From contig NZ_CP106759.1 in assembly GCF_025642255.1 (NCBI RefSeq), forward strand, positions 3,003,501 through 3,067,500: a stretch of 64,000 nt of DNA, in the 5' to 3' direction. The notes below the pieces were generated by a model. That model was given only the letters and a program-made list of their open reading frames with translations, made no database searches and was not told the origin of the DNA. This document shows, piece by piece, positions 1-8,061 of the stretch. Each line of letters opens with the position of its first letter. Positions within the stretch are counted from its first letter, which is position 1. The position numbers and the translations under genes are program-made. This stretch comes from Stenotrophomonas maltophilia. GTDB lineage: Bacteria; Pseudomonadota; Gammaproteobacteria; Xanthomonadales; Xanthomonadaceae.

Positions 1-1298
1 ACGGCTTCGTCGCTTCGGTGCTGCCCGTGTGGCTGTTGCTGGCACCGCGCGACTACCTGTCGACCTTCCTCAAGATCGGCACCATCGTCGCTCTGGCCAT
101 CGGCATCCTGATCGTGATGCCCGAGCTGAAAATGCCCGCACTGACCCAGTTCGCCGCCAGTGGCGATGGCCCGGTGTGGAAGGGCGGCATGTTCCCGTTC
201 CTGTTCATCACCATTGCCTGCGGCGCGGTATCCGGTTTCCACGCGCTGATTTCCTCGGGCACCACGCCGAAGCTGCTGGCCAATGAATCGCACATGCGCT
301 ACATCGGCTATGGCGGCATGCTGATGGAATCGTTCGTGGCGGTGATGGCGCTGGTGGCTGCGTCGATCATCGATCCGGGCATCTACTTCGCGATGAACAG
401 CCCGGCGGCGGTGATCGGTGCCGATGCGGCGTCTGCCGCGCACTACATCACCAACACCTGGGGCTTCACCATCACGCCGGAACAGCTGACCGCCACGGCC
501 GCCGCGATCGGCGAACCGACGATCCTGCACCGCGCCGGTGGTGCTCCGACGCTGGCGGTGGGCATCGCAATGATCCTGCATGAAGCCATTCCCAGCGGCA
601 GCGACGCGATGATGGCGTTCTGGTACCACTTCGCCATCCTGTTCGAAGCGTTGTTCATCCTGACCGCCGTGGATGCGGGCACCCGCGCAGGCCGCTTCAT
701 GCTGCAGGATCTGCTGGGCAACTTCATTCCGGCGCTGAAGAAGACCGAGTCGTGGACGGCCAACATCATCGGCACGGCCGGCTGCGTGGCGCTGTGGGGC
801 TACTTGCTCTACACCGGCGTGGTCGATCCGTTCGGCGGCATCCAGACCCTGTGGCCGCTGTTCGGCATCTCCAACCAGATGCTGGCCGGTATCGCGCTGA
901 TGCTGGGGACGGTGGTGCTGTTCAAGATGAAGCGTGACCGCTATGCCTGGGTGACCGCAGTACCGGCCACCTGGCTGCTGATCTGCACCACCTATGCCGG
1001 CTTCATCAAGATCTTCGACAGCAACCCGGCGCAGGGCTTCCTGGCGCAGGCGCACAAGTTCCAGGCCGCCATCGCCAGCGACACCATCACCGCACCGGCC
1101 AAGTCGGTGGCGCAGATGCAGCAGATCGTGGTCAATGCCTACGTCAACACCGGCCTGACCGCGCTGTTCCTGCTGGTGGTGGGTGCGGTGCTGACCTATT
1201 CGATCCGCACGATCCTGGCCGCACGCCGCAATCCGCAGCGCAGCGACCGCGAGACCCCGTACGTGGCGCTGAAGCCGCATGAAATGGTGGATCTGTAA
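1..1298 (+). CDS. cstA: Carbon starvation protein CstA, C-terminal part (5' end outside window)
   Basis: Inner-membrane protein of the CstA family, which takes up pyruvate and/or peptides under carbon limitation. The frame is open from base 3, so the start lies upstream and about 430 C-terminal residues are visible, against about 690-700 for the full family. Many hydrophobic segments are present, with family-typical stretches such as [20 protein letters not shown] and [21 protein letters not shown]. The TAA stop overlaps the next start by one base (TAATG), so translation is probably coupled to the YbdD-like gene. That cstA-ybdD pair is conserved in gamma-proteobacteria. Identity is confident; the transported substrate in this organism is inferred from the family. 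Confidence 0.95.
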   Translation, partial: GFVASVLPVWLLLAPRDYLSTFLKIGTIVALAIGILIVMPELKMPALTQFAASGDGPVWKGGMFPFLFITIACGAVSGFHALISSGTTPKLLANESHMRYIGYGGMLMESFVAVMALVAASIIDPGIYFAMNSPAAVIGADAASAAHYITNTWGFTITPEQLTATAAAIGEPTILHRAGGAPTLAVGIAMILHEAIPSGSDAMMAFWYHFAILFEALFILTAVDAGTRAGRFMLQDLLGNFIPALKKTESWTANIIGTAGCVALWGYLLYTGVVDPFGGIQTLWPLFGISNQMLAGIALMLGTVVLFKMKRDRYAWVTAVPATWLLICTTYAGFIKIFDSNPAQGFLAQAHKFQAAIASDTITAPAKSVAQMQQIVVNAYVNTGLTALFLLVVGAVLTYSIRTILAARRNPQRSDRETPYVALKPHEMVDL

Positions 1299-1522
1299 TG
1301 AGCACGCAACTGGTTCCCGTTGGCCAGTACCAGGCGCACCGCCGCGTGTGGCGACGCCTGGTGCAGACGGCACGCCTGTGCTGTGGCATCCCTGATTACG
1401 ACAACTACGTCCGGCACATGCTGGAGAAGCATCCGGACCAGGAACCGATGGACTACAAGACGTTCTTCCGCGAACGTCAGGAAGCGCGGTACGGCGGACG
1501 CAACGGCGGACGCTGCTGCTGA
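1298..1522 (+). CDS. ybdD: YbdD/YjiX family small protein (DUF466)
   Basis: A 74-residue cytoplasmic protein of the YbdD/YjiX family. The hallmark core is visible: a [10 protein letters not shown] stretch near residues 28-37, followed by [20 protein letters not shown]. Members are encoded directly behind CstA/BtsT pyruvate transporters and have been reported to be needed for their activity in enterobacteria; that role here is inferred from position. The start codon overlaps the cstA stop. The C-terminus ends in Gly/Arg/Cys-rich residues (GGRNGGRCC). An 11-bp-stem hairpin follows the stop. Confidence 0.9.
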   Translation: MSTQLVPVGQYQAHRRVWRRLVQTARLCCGIPDYDNYVRHMLEKHPDQEPMDYKTFFRERQEARYGGRNGGRCC

Positions 1523-1533
1523 AAGGCATGACG

Positions 1534-1562
1534 CGGGCGCCGGGCATGAAACCCGGCGCCCG
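1534..1562 (+). terminator. Hairpin after cstA-ybdD
   Basis: Perfect 11-bp inverted repeat (1534-1544 with 1552-1562) and a 7-base loop, 12 bases after the ybdD stop and between convergent genes. There is no clear T tract, so it may be a weak terminator or an RNA 3'-end stabiliser. Confidence 0.5.
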
Positions 1563-1592
1563 TTGCAGGGAGACGCAGGGCGCGACCCGCGC

Positions 1593-2843
1593 TCAGCCGT
1601 TGGCCATCCACTTCAGGATCAGGCCGGTGACGTAGGCCAGCCCGGTGCCGGTGGCATAGCCCACCGTGCCGAGCAGCACGCCGACCGGTGCCAGTGTCGG
1701 ATGGAAGGCCGCAGCCACCACCGGCGCCGATGCCGCCGCACCGATGTTGCCCTGCGAACCAATGGCGAAGAAGAACAGCGGTGCACGGACCAGCTTGGCC
1801 ACGGCCCACAGCACCAGCACGTGGGTCGCCATCCAGATCGCGCCGAGCAGGAACAGCCACGGCCGATCCAGCAGCGACAGCAGGTTCATCTGCATGCCGA
1901 TGCAGGCGATCAGGAAGTACAGGAACACCGTGCCCAGGCGCGAGGCACCCGCCGCTTCCAGACGACGTGCACGGGTGAAGCTCAGGCCCAGGCCCATCGC
2001 GGTGGACAGCAGGATCACCCAGACGAACTGGCTGTCCAGGCTGAACTGGCTGGCCCAGCTCACGTTGGCCTTGAACCAGCCCGACAGCGGCGCGGCGATC
2101 GCGTGCGCCAGGCCGACACCGCCCAGGGCAACGCCGACGATCACCATCAGGTCGGTCATGCTGGGAATACGTGCGTTCTGCGCTTCATAGGCGCTGATGC
2201 GCGCCTTCATCTCGTCGATGGCACGGGTGTCGGCACCGTTGCGCGTGTCGATCTGCTGCGCGCGGTTGGCCAGGAACAGCAGGATCGCCATCCACAGGCT
2301 GGCGCAGGCCACATCGACCACGGCGAACTGCCCGAAGGTCGTGGCATCGGTACCGAAGATCTCGCGCATGGCGACCATGTTGGCGCCACCGCCGATCCAG
2401 CTGCCGGCCAGCGCCGCCATGCCAGCCCAGGTGTCACCGGCCACGGTTTCCGGGTGGATCAGCTTCATCACCTGGAACGAGACGATGGCGCCGAGCATGA
2501 TGCCGGCGGTACCGGCACAGAACACGAGCAGCAGCTTCGGGCCGAGCTTGATGACCCCTTTGAGGTCGATCGACAGGGTCAGCAGGACCAGCGCGGCAGG
2601 CAGCAGCACATCGCGTGCGACCGGGTTGTACAGCGACGTGTTGTGGCCATCGATGACACCGGCGGTGTTGTAGATGGCCGGGATGAAGTAACACAGCAGC
2701 AGGGCCGGCACCCAGGCGAAGATCTTCTTCAGCAGCGGGGTGGGACCACTGGCGGCCCAGAAGATCAGGGCCAGGGTGGCGGCAATCAGGCCCAGGCCAA
2801 CGATGTCGTTGCTGATAAGGGCAGTAGCGGGTTCGGTCGGCAT
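1593..2843 (-). CDS. DUF819 family multipass membrane protein
   Basis: A 416-residue very hydrophobic protein with about 10-12 predicted membrane segments, matching the DUF819 (YjcL-like) family, whose substrate is not established. Recognisable stretches are the paired glycine motif in [19 protein letters not shown] (about residues 146-164) and the C-terminal [19 protein letters not shown]. The two halves look like an inverted repeat, as in many secondary transporters. A polar loop around residues 205-235 ([20 protein letters not shown]) divides them. The start at 2843 lies 27 bases from an intrinsic-terminator-like hairpin on the same strand (see 2871-2897), suggesting attenuated expression. 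The function as a transporter is inferred from topology only. Confidence 0.85.
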   Translation of the reverse strand: MPTEPATALISNDIVGLGLIAATLALIFWAASGPTPLLKKIFAWVPALLLCYFIPAIYNTAGVIDGHNTSLYNPVARDVLLPAALVLLTLSIDLKGVIKLGPKLLLVFCAGTAGIMLGAIVSFQVMKLIHPETVAGDTWAGMAALAGSWIGGGANMVAMREIFGTDATTFGQFAVVDVACASLWMAILLFLANRAQQIDTRNGADTRAIDEMKARISAYEAQNARIPSMTDLMVIVGVALGGVGLAHAIAAPLSGWFKANVSWASQFSLDSQFVWVILLSTAMGLGLSFTRARRLEAAGASRLGTVFLYFLIACIGMQMNLLSLLDRPWLFLLGAIWMATHVLVLWAVAKLVRAPLFFFAIGSQGNIGAAASAPVVAAAFHPTLAPVGVLLGTVGYATGTGLAYVTGLILKWMANG

Positions 2844-2870
2844 GGGATCCTCTGTCGATCGAAAGAGCGG

Positions 2871-2897
2871 AAAAAAAAGCGCCGCATAAGGCGGCGC
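2871..2897 (-). promoter_or_regulatory. Terminator-like attenuator in the leader of the DUF819 gene
   Basis: Read on the minus strand this is a 7-bp perfect GC stem (2897-2891 with 2885-2879), a 5-base loop, then eight U (2878-2871): a textbook intrinsic terminator. It sits about 30 bases before the DUF819 start, in a divergent intergenic region with no upstream minus-strand gene that needs ending. That position fits transcription attenuation. An ATG at 2932-2930 opens a small frame running through the hairpin, but without a convincing ribosome binding site. Confidence 0.6.
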
Positions 2898-2974
2898 GGG
2901 TCGAGATTAACACCCTCTTCACGGCGGGTCATGCTGCAGTGCCGGCCTCGCCTTTCCCGAAACGGAGCGTGTCC

Positions 2975-3361
2975 ATGCAACTGGGTGCCTTCTCGGTCAG
3001 CCTTTCGGTCAAGGACCTGGCCGCCTCGCGCGCGTTCCATGAGGCGCTGGGCTTCTCGATCACCGGCGGCGATGCGACGCAGAACTGGCTGGTACTGCGC
3101 AACAACGGTGTCGTCATCGGCCTGTTCCAGGGCATGTTTGAAGGCAACCTGCTGACCTTCAACCCGGGCTGGGACCAGCACAAGCAGGAACTGCCGCGTT
3201 TCCAGGACGTCCGCGAACTGCAGGCAGCGTTGGATGCGCAGGGTATCGCGCTGCAGGTCCGGGCCGATCCCGACAGTGAAGGCCCCGCCTTCCTGCAACT
3301 GATGGATCCGGACGGCAACGTGATCCTGGTCGACCAGCATGTGCCGCGGCCGAAGGCCTGA
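2975..3361 (+). CDS. VOC (glyoxalase/bleomycin-resistance fold) family protein
   Basis: A 128-residue single-domain protein of the vicinal oxygen chelate superfamily, probably a dimeric metalloenzyme or small-molecule binding protein in the cytosol. The opening [20 protein letters not shown] and the closing [17 protein letters not shown] match the two beta-alpha-beta-beta-beta modules of the fold. The start at 2975 is chosen over an upstream ATG because GGAG lies nine bases before it and the fold begins at once. It is transcribed divergently from the DUF819 gene and convergently with the sensor kinase. The substrate cannot be deduced from sequence. Confidence 0.85.
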   Translation: MQLGAFSVSLSVKDLAASRAFHEALGFSITGGDATQNWLVLRNNGVVIGLFQGMFEGNLLTFNPGWDQHKQELPRFQDVRELQAALDAQGIALQVRADPDSEGPAFLQLMDPDGNVILVDQHVPRPKA

Positions 3362-3375
3362 CCCCGCGACTGCGA

Positions 3376-4668
3376 TCATCCGCCTGGGCGCGAAGCACCG
3401 AAATCCAGCGTGGCCTGCGTCCCGCGCGGCTCGCAGGGCTGCAGCTGCAGGGTCCAGCCAAGGTGCTCGCACAGGCGCGCGATCAGGTCCAGGCCGATCC
3501 CGCCACGATCGACACGCTCTCCCCGGGCCATGCGTGCGTGGATCGCAGCGATCTCCTCCGGGCTCATGCCATGCCCCGGGTCCTGCAAGGTCAGCACCGC
3601 CGAAGCGCTCAGGCGCAGTTCGATGTGCCCGCGGCCGCTGTTCTCGATCGCGTTGCGCAACAGGTTGCCGATCGCCGCCTGCACCACCGCCAGCGGGGCA
3701 ACGATGTCCACCGGCGCGGCCTGGATACCGATGCTCAGGTCCTTGTCGCCCAGCAGATGGCGATGATGCTCGACGATGTCCGGCAGCAGCTGGTCCAGTG
3801 CGATGCGCTCGGCACGCGCCGCCAGCCGCGCCGGATCGCGCGCAAGCACCAGCAGCAGTTCGATCAGCTGCTCCACGCCCTGCGCGGTGCGCAGCACGCG
3901 CTGGATCTGCTGCCGGGCACGGTCTGGCAGGCCCGGCTGCTCCAGTGCCAGCTCGGCGGCGCCGGTCATCACCGCAATCGGGGTGCGCAGCTCATGGCTG
4001 GCAGTGCTGATGAACACCCGCTCGCGTTCAACGAACTGCTCGTTGCGTTCGAGGTAGTCATTCAACGCATCGGCGATGGTGTGCAGCTCGGAACTGCCAC
4101 GCGGGTCGACATCGATGCGCTGGCCCTGCGCGCCCGGCCGCAACGCGCCGATGCGCTGCGCCAGCAGGCTGAGCGGACGCACCATGCGCTCCATGCCGAA
4201 GGACGCCATCAGCACGGTGACGAAGATCATGATCACCCCGGCCAGCATCACCCACCGCGTGGCGAACTGCTCAAGGTCGTGGAAGTCGGAGATGTCCAGC
4301 ACCAGCGCAACGCGCCCCATCGAGTCCGTATCACGCACCATGACCGCCGTTTCGCGGTCCTTCACCATCACCCCGTCATGCAGGCCGGGATGCAGGGTGC
4401 GCAGGCTGTCAGGCAGGTTCACCGCGTCGAAACGGTACAGGCTGAGCGTGTCCGAGTCCTGCCATCGATAGTGTGGCTCGTGCTCGACATGCTCGACGAT
4501 GCTGTCCAGTTCGGAGTTGAGCAGCGCGCGCCAGGCGGCGTGTTCGGCGTGCTCGTGCACATAGTTGCCCACGCTGAACACCGCCAGCGAAAGCAGTGCC
4601 AGGTAGCCCAGCAGCCACCACAGCACGCGGCGGTACAGCGGGCCGGGTCTACGCACCTTCATCGTCAT
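3376..4668 (-). CDS. Sensor histidine kinase of an OmpR-type two-component system
   Basis: A 430-residue inner-membrane sensor kinase. In order: membrane segment about 15-37, periplasmic domain about 38-137, second membrane segment about 138-158, HAMP linker, HisKA with the phosphoacceptor in SHELRTP (His225), then an ATPase domain with an N-box (NLLRNAIENSG), a G1 box (DPGHG) and a G2 box (GGIGLDL). The periplasmic loop is rich in His and acidic residues (HEHAEHAAW, IVEHVEHEPHYRW), which could bind metal or cationic peptides; that is inference. It overlaps the upstream regulator gene by 20 bases, so the pair is co-translated. Divergent envelope-modification genes make a PmrB-like role plausible. 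Confidence 0.9.
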   Translation of the reverse strand: MTMKVRRPGPLYRRVLWWLLGYLALLSLAVFSVGNYVHEHAEHAAWRALLNSELDSIVEHVEHEPHYRWQDSDTLSLYRFDAVNLPDSLRTLHPGLHDGVMVKDRETAVMVRDTDSMGRVALVLDISDFHDLEQFATRWVMLAGVIMIFVTVLMASFGMERMVRPLSLLAQRIGALRPGAQGQRIDVDPRGSSELHTIADALNDYLERNEQFVERERVFISTASHELRTPIAVMTGAAELALEQPGLPDRARQQIQRVLRTAQGVEQLIELLLVLARDPARLAARAERIALDQLLPDIVEHHRHLLGDKDLSIGIQAAPVDIVAPLAVVQAAIGNLLRNAIENSGRGHIELRLSASAVLTLQDPGHGMSPEEIAAIHARMARGERVDRGGIGLDLIARLCEHLGWTLQLQPCEPRGTQATLDFGASRPGG

Positions 4669-5362
4669 TCCTGCCGGCCTCGGCGGCGGTGGGCAAGGCC
4701 AACCGGTAGCCGACCCGCGGCAGCGTGTGGATCAGCTTGTCCACGAACGGTCCATCCACGCTGCGGCGCAGTTCGTAGACATGCGAGCGCAGCAGGTCGC
4801 CGTCCGGTGGCTCGTCGCCCCACAGGGCGAATTCGAGCTGCTGGCGGGTGACCGCGCCGGGGCTGGCGCGCATCAGCACTTCCAGCAGCTTGCGGCAGGC
4901 CGGATACAGATGCAGGACCTGTCCGGCGCGCTGCGCCTCCAGGGTCGCCAGGTCCAGCACCAGATCACCCACCTGCAGCCGCTTGCGGGGGTTGCGTCCC
5001 TGTGCCCGCAGCAGCAGGGCCTCCAGCCGCACTTCCAGCTCCGGCAACGCGAACGGCTTGGTCAGGTAGTCATCGGCGCCGGCACGGAAGCCGGCAATCT
5101 TGTCCGGCAGTTCGTCGCGTGCGGTCAGCATGATCACCGGCACCTCCGAGCCATGCTCGGCACGCAGGCGGCGAAGCACTTCCGGCCCCTCCATCCGGGG
5201 CAGCATCCAGTCCAGGATCACCGCGTCATAGGGATGGCTGCCCGCCAGATGCAGGCCGGTGATGCCATCGGGGGCCACATCCAGCACATGGCCGCGCGAC
5301 TCGAAGTAGTCGAACAGATTGGCCACCAGCTGCCGGTTGTCCTCGATCACCAACAGGCGCAT
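4649..5362 (-). CDS. OmpR/PhoB family response regulator
   Basis: A 237-residue DNA-binding response regulator, partner of the kinase encoded just downstream. The receiver domain has the acidic pair near the start (IEDN), the phosphoacceptor Asp51 in VILDWMLP, Thr80 and Lys102 in DDYLTKPF. A winged-helix domain occupies about residues 130-225, ending in the family-typical HTLPRVGYRL. The start at 5362 is chosen because the receiver fold begins at once (MRLLVIEDN); upstream in-frame ATGs add residues without family resemblance. Two 11-bp-spaced direct repeats lie just upstream (5369-5385) and may be its own operator. The genes divergent from it encode lipid A modification-type enzymes. Confidence 0.92.
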   Translation of the reverse strand: MRLLVIEDNRQLVANLFDYFESRGHVLDVAPDGITGLHLAGSHPYDAVILDWMLPRMEGPEVLRRLRAEHGSEVPVIMLTARDELPDKIAGFRAGADDYLTKPFALPELEVRLEALLLRAQGRNPRKRLQVGDLVLDLATLEAQRAGQVLHLYPACRKLLEVLMRASPGAVTRQQLEFALWGDEPPDGDLLRSHVYELRRSVDGPFVDKLIHTLPRVGYRLALPTAAEAGRNDDEGA

Positions 5363-5368
5363 GCATGA

Positions 5369-5385
5369 AAGTTCCACGGAAGTTC
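5369..5385. promoter_or_regulatory. Candidate OmpR-type operator (11-bp direct repeat)
   Basis: AAGTTC occurs at 5369-5374 and again at 5380-5385, an 11-bp period typical of tandem OmpR/PhoB-family half-sites, between the regulator start (5362) and the divergent glycosyltransferase (5467). Assignment to the neighbouring regulator is inference. Confidence 0.4.
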
Positions 5386-5466
5386 GTACCATGGTAGCGC
5401 CACGCATGTCGGAATGAGGTCGCCCCGGCGATACTCCGACGCTTTTCCCACCCCCGCCGCCTCAAA

Positions 5467-7197
5467 ATGGCCGTTTTGCTCCCGGAGCCTGCCGTGCCCG
5501 TAGCCCTGCCCCGCCGTTGGCGCCTGCCCCTGCTCTGGCTGTTGATCATCGCGGCGCTGGCTGCCGGCATCGGCATGCGCCAGCCGCAGCCACCGGACGA
5601 ACCCCGCTTCGTACTGGCCGCCAGGACCATGGTGGAAAGCGGGGAATGGCTGCTGCCGCACCGTGGCAGCGAGCTGTATGCGGAGAAGCCGCCGGTGTTC
5701 ATGTGGCTGCAGGCGGCGGCCTACGAAGTGGTAGGCAGCTGGCAGTGGTCGTTCCTGCTGCCTTCGCTGCTGGGGGCCCTGCTCAGTCTGTGGTTGGTGT
5801 CGGATCTGGCACGCCGACTGTGGTCGCCGCGCCACTCCCTCTATGCCATCGGCGCCCTGTTCTGCACCCTGCAGTTCGGCCTGATGGCCAAGCGTGCGCA
5901 GATCGATATGGTGCTGGTCGGGATGACGACGCTGGCCCTGTGGGGCCTGCTGCGGCATCTGTGCGAGCGACGCAACGTGCCGGCGCTGTGGCTGGCCGGC
6001 TTTGCCGCCGGCCTGGGCACGGTGACCAAAGGCGTAGGTTTCCTGCCGCTGCTGATGGTGCTGCCCTGGTTCGGCTGGTGGCTGTACCAGCATCGCCGCG
6101 GCCGTCGCATCGAGGGCCCGCACCCGGCGACCCTGCTGTGGCTGATCCCTGCATTCCTGCTCGGCGTGGCCGTCTGGCTGGCCCCGCTGGGCTGGGCCCT
6201 GCTGCACGAACCCAGTGCCTCGCTGCAGTCCTATGCGCATGAACTGCTGTTCAAGCAGACCGGCACCCGCTATGCCAACGCCTGGCACCACCGGCAGCCG
6301 GTCTGGTACTACCTGCAGGTGATCCTGACACTGTGGCTGCCGGGTGCCCTGTTGCTGCCGGTGCTGGCCCGCCCGTGGTGGCGGCGCCTGCGCCGTGGCG
6401 ACCGCCGGCAGTGGCTGCTGCTGGGGTGGGCGCTGCTGGTGCTGGTGTTCTTCAGCGCCAGCCCCGGCAAGCGCGAGGTCTACCTGCTGCCGATGCTGCC
6501 TGCCGTGGCCCTTGCCGCCGCGCCCCTGCTGCCCGGCCTGCTGCGCAGGCTGTGCGTGCGCCGGTATCTGTTCGGTTACAGCCTGGTGCTGATGCTGGCA
6601 ACCGCCGTGCTGGGCGTGATGCTGCTCACCGAAAGTCACTGGGCGCAGGCGCAGCTGCAGCGGCGTGCGATGCCCGACACCCTGCTGCCGGTGCTGGGCG
6701 ACGGCCTGCTGACGTTCGCGATCGCCGTGGCTACCCTGGCCGTGTGGTTGCGCGTGCGGCGCGCCGCCCCCCTGGTACTGCTCACCCACGGCCTGCTGTG
6801 GATGCTGTACGGCCTGGTGCTGATTCCGGCGCTCGACCCCTACGCCTCGTCGTCGGCGCTGATGCGCCGGGTCGGCGCGAGGATCGGCCCCGATGCCGAA
6901 CTGGCACTGGTGGCCTGGCGCGAACAGAACCTGCTGCAGGCCGACCGCGCCGTGCGCGAGTTCGGCTTCAAGCGGCCCTGGCCTGAACAGTGGCACGACG
7001 CCGGCCCCTGGCTGGCCGAAGCACCCGACCGGCGCTGGCTGCTGGTACTCGACAAGGCCATGAGTCCCTGCGTGGATGCCGCCCAGGTGATCGACATCGG
7101 CGTCGCCAACCGCAACCGCTGGCAGCTGGTGCCCGGCACTGCCTGGGATGCCGGCTGCCACGCCGAGCGGGCCGGCGCCAACGAAGAAGAAGACTGA
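5467..7197 (+). CDS. ArnT-like GT-C glycosyltransferase (family 39/83), membrane
   Basis: A 576-residue integral membrane glycosyltransferase of the ArnT/PMT type, which moves a sugar from a polyprenyl carrier to a periplasmic acceptor such as lipid A. About 12 hydrophobic segments are visible. The first periplasmic loop carries the catalytic acidic motif (PPDEPRF, Asp44-Glu45), followed by LPHRGSELYAEKPPVFMWL, close to the ArnT loop. The C-terminal third is periplasmic, as in ArnT. It is first of three same-strand genes (glycosyltransferase, PAP2 phosphatase, EptA-like transferase). No arnBCAD genes are in the window, so the sugar donor cannot be named. The true start could be a GTG at 5494. 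Confidence 0.85.
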   Translation: MAVLLPEPAVPVALPRRWRLPLLWLLIIAALAAGIGMRQPQPPDEPRFVLAARTMVESGEWLLPHRGSELYAEKPPVFMWLQAAAYEVVGSWQWSFLLPSLLGALLSLWLVSDLARRLWSPRHSLYAIGALFCTLQFGLMAKRAQIDMVLVGMTTLALWGLLRHLCERRNVPALWLAGFAAGLGTVTKGVGFLPLLMVLPWFGWWLYQHRRGRRIEGPHPATLLWLIPAFLLGVAVWLAPLGWALLHEPSASLQSYAHELLFKQTGTRYANAWHHRQPVWYYLQVILTLWLPGALLLPVLARPWWRRLRRGDRRQWLLLGWALLVLVFFSASPGKREVYLLPMLPAVALAAAPLLPGLLRRLCVRRYLFGYSLVLMLATAVLGVMLLTESHWAQAQLQRRAMPDTLLPVLGDGLLTFAIAVATLAVWLRVRRAAPLVLLTHGLLWMLYGLVLIPALDPYASSSALMRRVGARIGPDAELALVAWREQNLLQADRAVREFGFKRPWPEQWHDAGPWLAEAPDRRWLLVLDKAMSPCVDAAQVIDIGVANRNRWQLVPGTAWDAGCHAERAGANEEED

Positions 7198-7210
7198 ATC
7201 ATCCCCCACG

Positions 7211-7234
7211 CGGGCCGGCGGTTAACCCGGCCCG
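7211..7234 (+). repeat. Intercistronic hairpin
   Basis: 8-bp perfect inverted repeat (7211-7218 with 7227-7234) with an 8-base loop, in the 111-base gap between the glycosyltransferase and PAP2 genes. No T tract follows, so it is more likely an RNA-stability element than a terminator. Confidence 0.4.
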
Positions 7235-7308
7235 AACGCAGGTCCGACCCTTCTCCGACATCAACCTGACGAGCATGGCGCCGGTTCATCGTCACGGTGT
7301 TTTCCTGC

Positions 7309-8061
7309 ATGTCCGTCCGTCCTCCCGTCTCCGGGGTTGCTTCGGCCTACTCCACGCTGGCATCGCGGTTCGCCGTGACCCACCTGTGGCTTCCACTGCT
7401 CATCGTGCTGCCCCTGTTCGCCGTGTTCATGGAGGGGGGAGCCGATCAATGGCTGGCTGACCACCTGTTCCGGTTGGAGGGCGGCCGCTGGGCACTGCAG
7501 GACGCGTGGTTCACCCGCTCGCTGGTGCACCGGGGCGGCAAGTGGTTCAGCACCGCCGCGGCGCTGGTGGTGATACTGCTGAGCTTTCACCACTGGCGCC
7601 GCGGACGTGATCGCACCCTGCGATGGGCGCTGCTTTATGTCGTAATTGCCCTGGCGCTGGGAACCGGCGGCGTGTCTCTGCTGAAGTCGCTGGTGCCGAT
7701 GGACTGCCCGTGGGATCTGCTGCGCTACGGCGGCCACCAGCCTTATATCGGGCTTTTCAGCCATCGTCCGGCCGACATGCCGATGACCGCGTGCTTTCCC
7801 GCCGGCCATGCCAGTGCCGGCTATGCCTGGCTGAGCCTGTACTTTTTCGCCCTGCTGTGGCGTCCTGCCTGGCGCTGGACCGGCCTGGCACTGGGCCTGG
7901 GCAGCGGGCTGCTGTTCGGCATCAGCCAGCAGCTGCGGGGTGCACATTTTCTGTCGCATGACCTTGCCACAGCCCTGCTGTGCTGGCTGCTGTCACTGGG
8001 GCTGTACGTTCTGGTCCGCCATCACCTGGACCGCACCAACCGCCTGGAGGCGAACGCATGA
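7309..8061 (+). CDS. PAP2-family membrane phosphatase
   Basis: A 250-residue membrane protein of the type-2 phosphatidic acid phosphatase family. The three active-site blocks are recognisable in modified form: a Lys-containing block (LLKSLVPMDCPWD), PAGHASAG with the catalytic His near residue 167, and RGAHFLSHDLATA. The family includes lipid A phosphatases/phosphotransferases (LpxE, LpxF, LpxT) and undecaprenyl-diphosphate phosphatases. Sitting between an ArnT-like and an EptA-like gene, and sharing a 4-base ATGA overlap with the latter, it probably acts on lipid A or the carrier lipid; the substrate is inference. Start taken at ATG 7309; a GTG at 7297 is also possible. Confidence 0.88.
   Translation: MSVRPPVSGVASAYSTLASRFAVTHLWLPLLIVLPLFAVFMEGGADQWLADHLFRLEGGRWALQDAWFTRSLVHRGGKWFSTAAALVVILLSFHHWRRGRDRTLRWALLYVVIALALGTGGVSLLKSLVPMDCPWDLLRYGGHQPYIGLFSHRPADMPMTACFPAGHASAGYAWLSLYFFALLWRPAWRWTGLALGLGSGLLFGISQQLRGAHFLSHDLATALLCWLLSLGLYVLVRHHLDRTNRLEANA

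Noticed and set aside
2786..2932. A leader peptide gene (ATG 2932) with Arg and Phe codons at the terminator
   Set aside because: No ribosome binding site, and the Phe codons simply follow from the U tract; kept only as a possibility within the attenuator finding.
1320..3155. A 611-codon plus-strand frame antisense to the DUF819 gene
   Set aside because: Composition typical of a shadow; the opposite strand encodes a coherent membrane protein.
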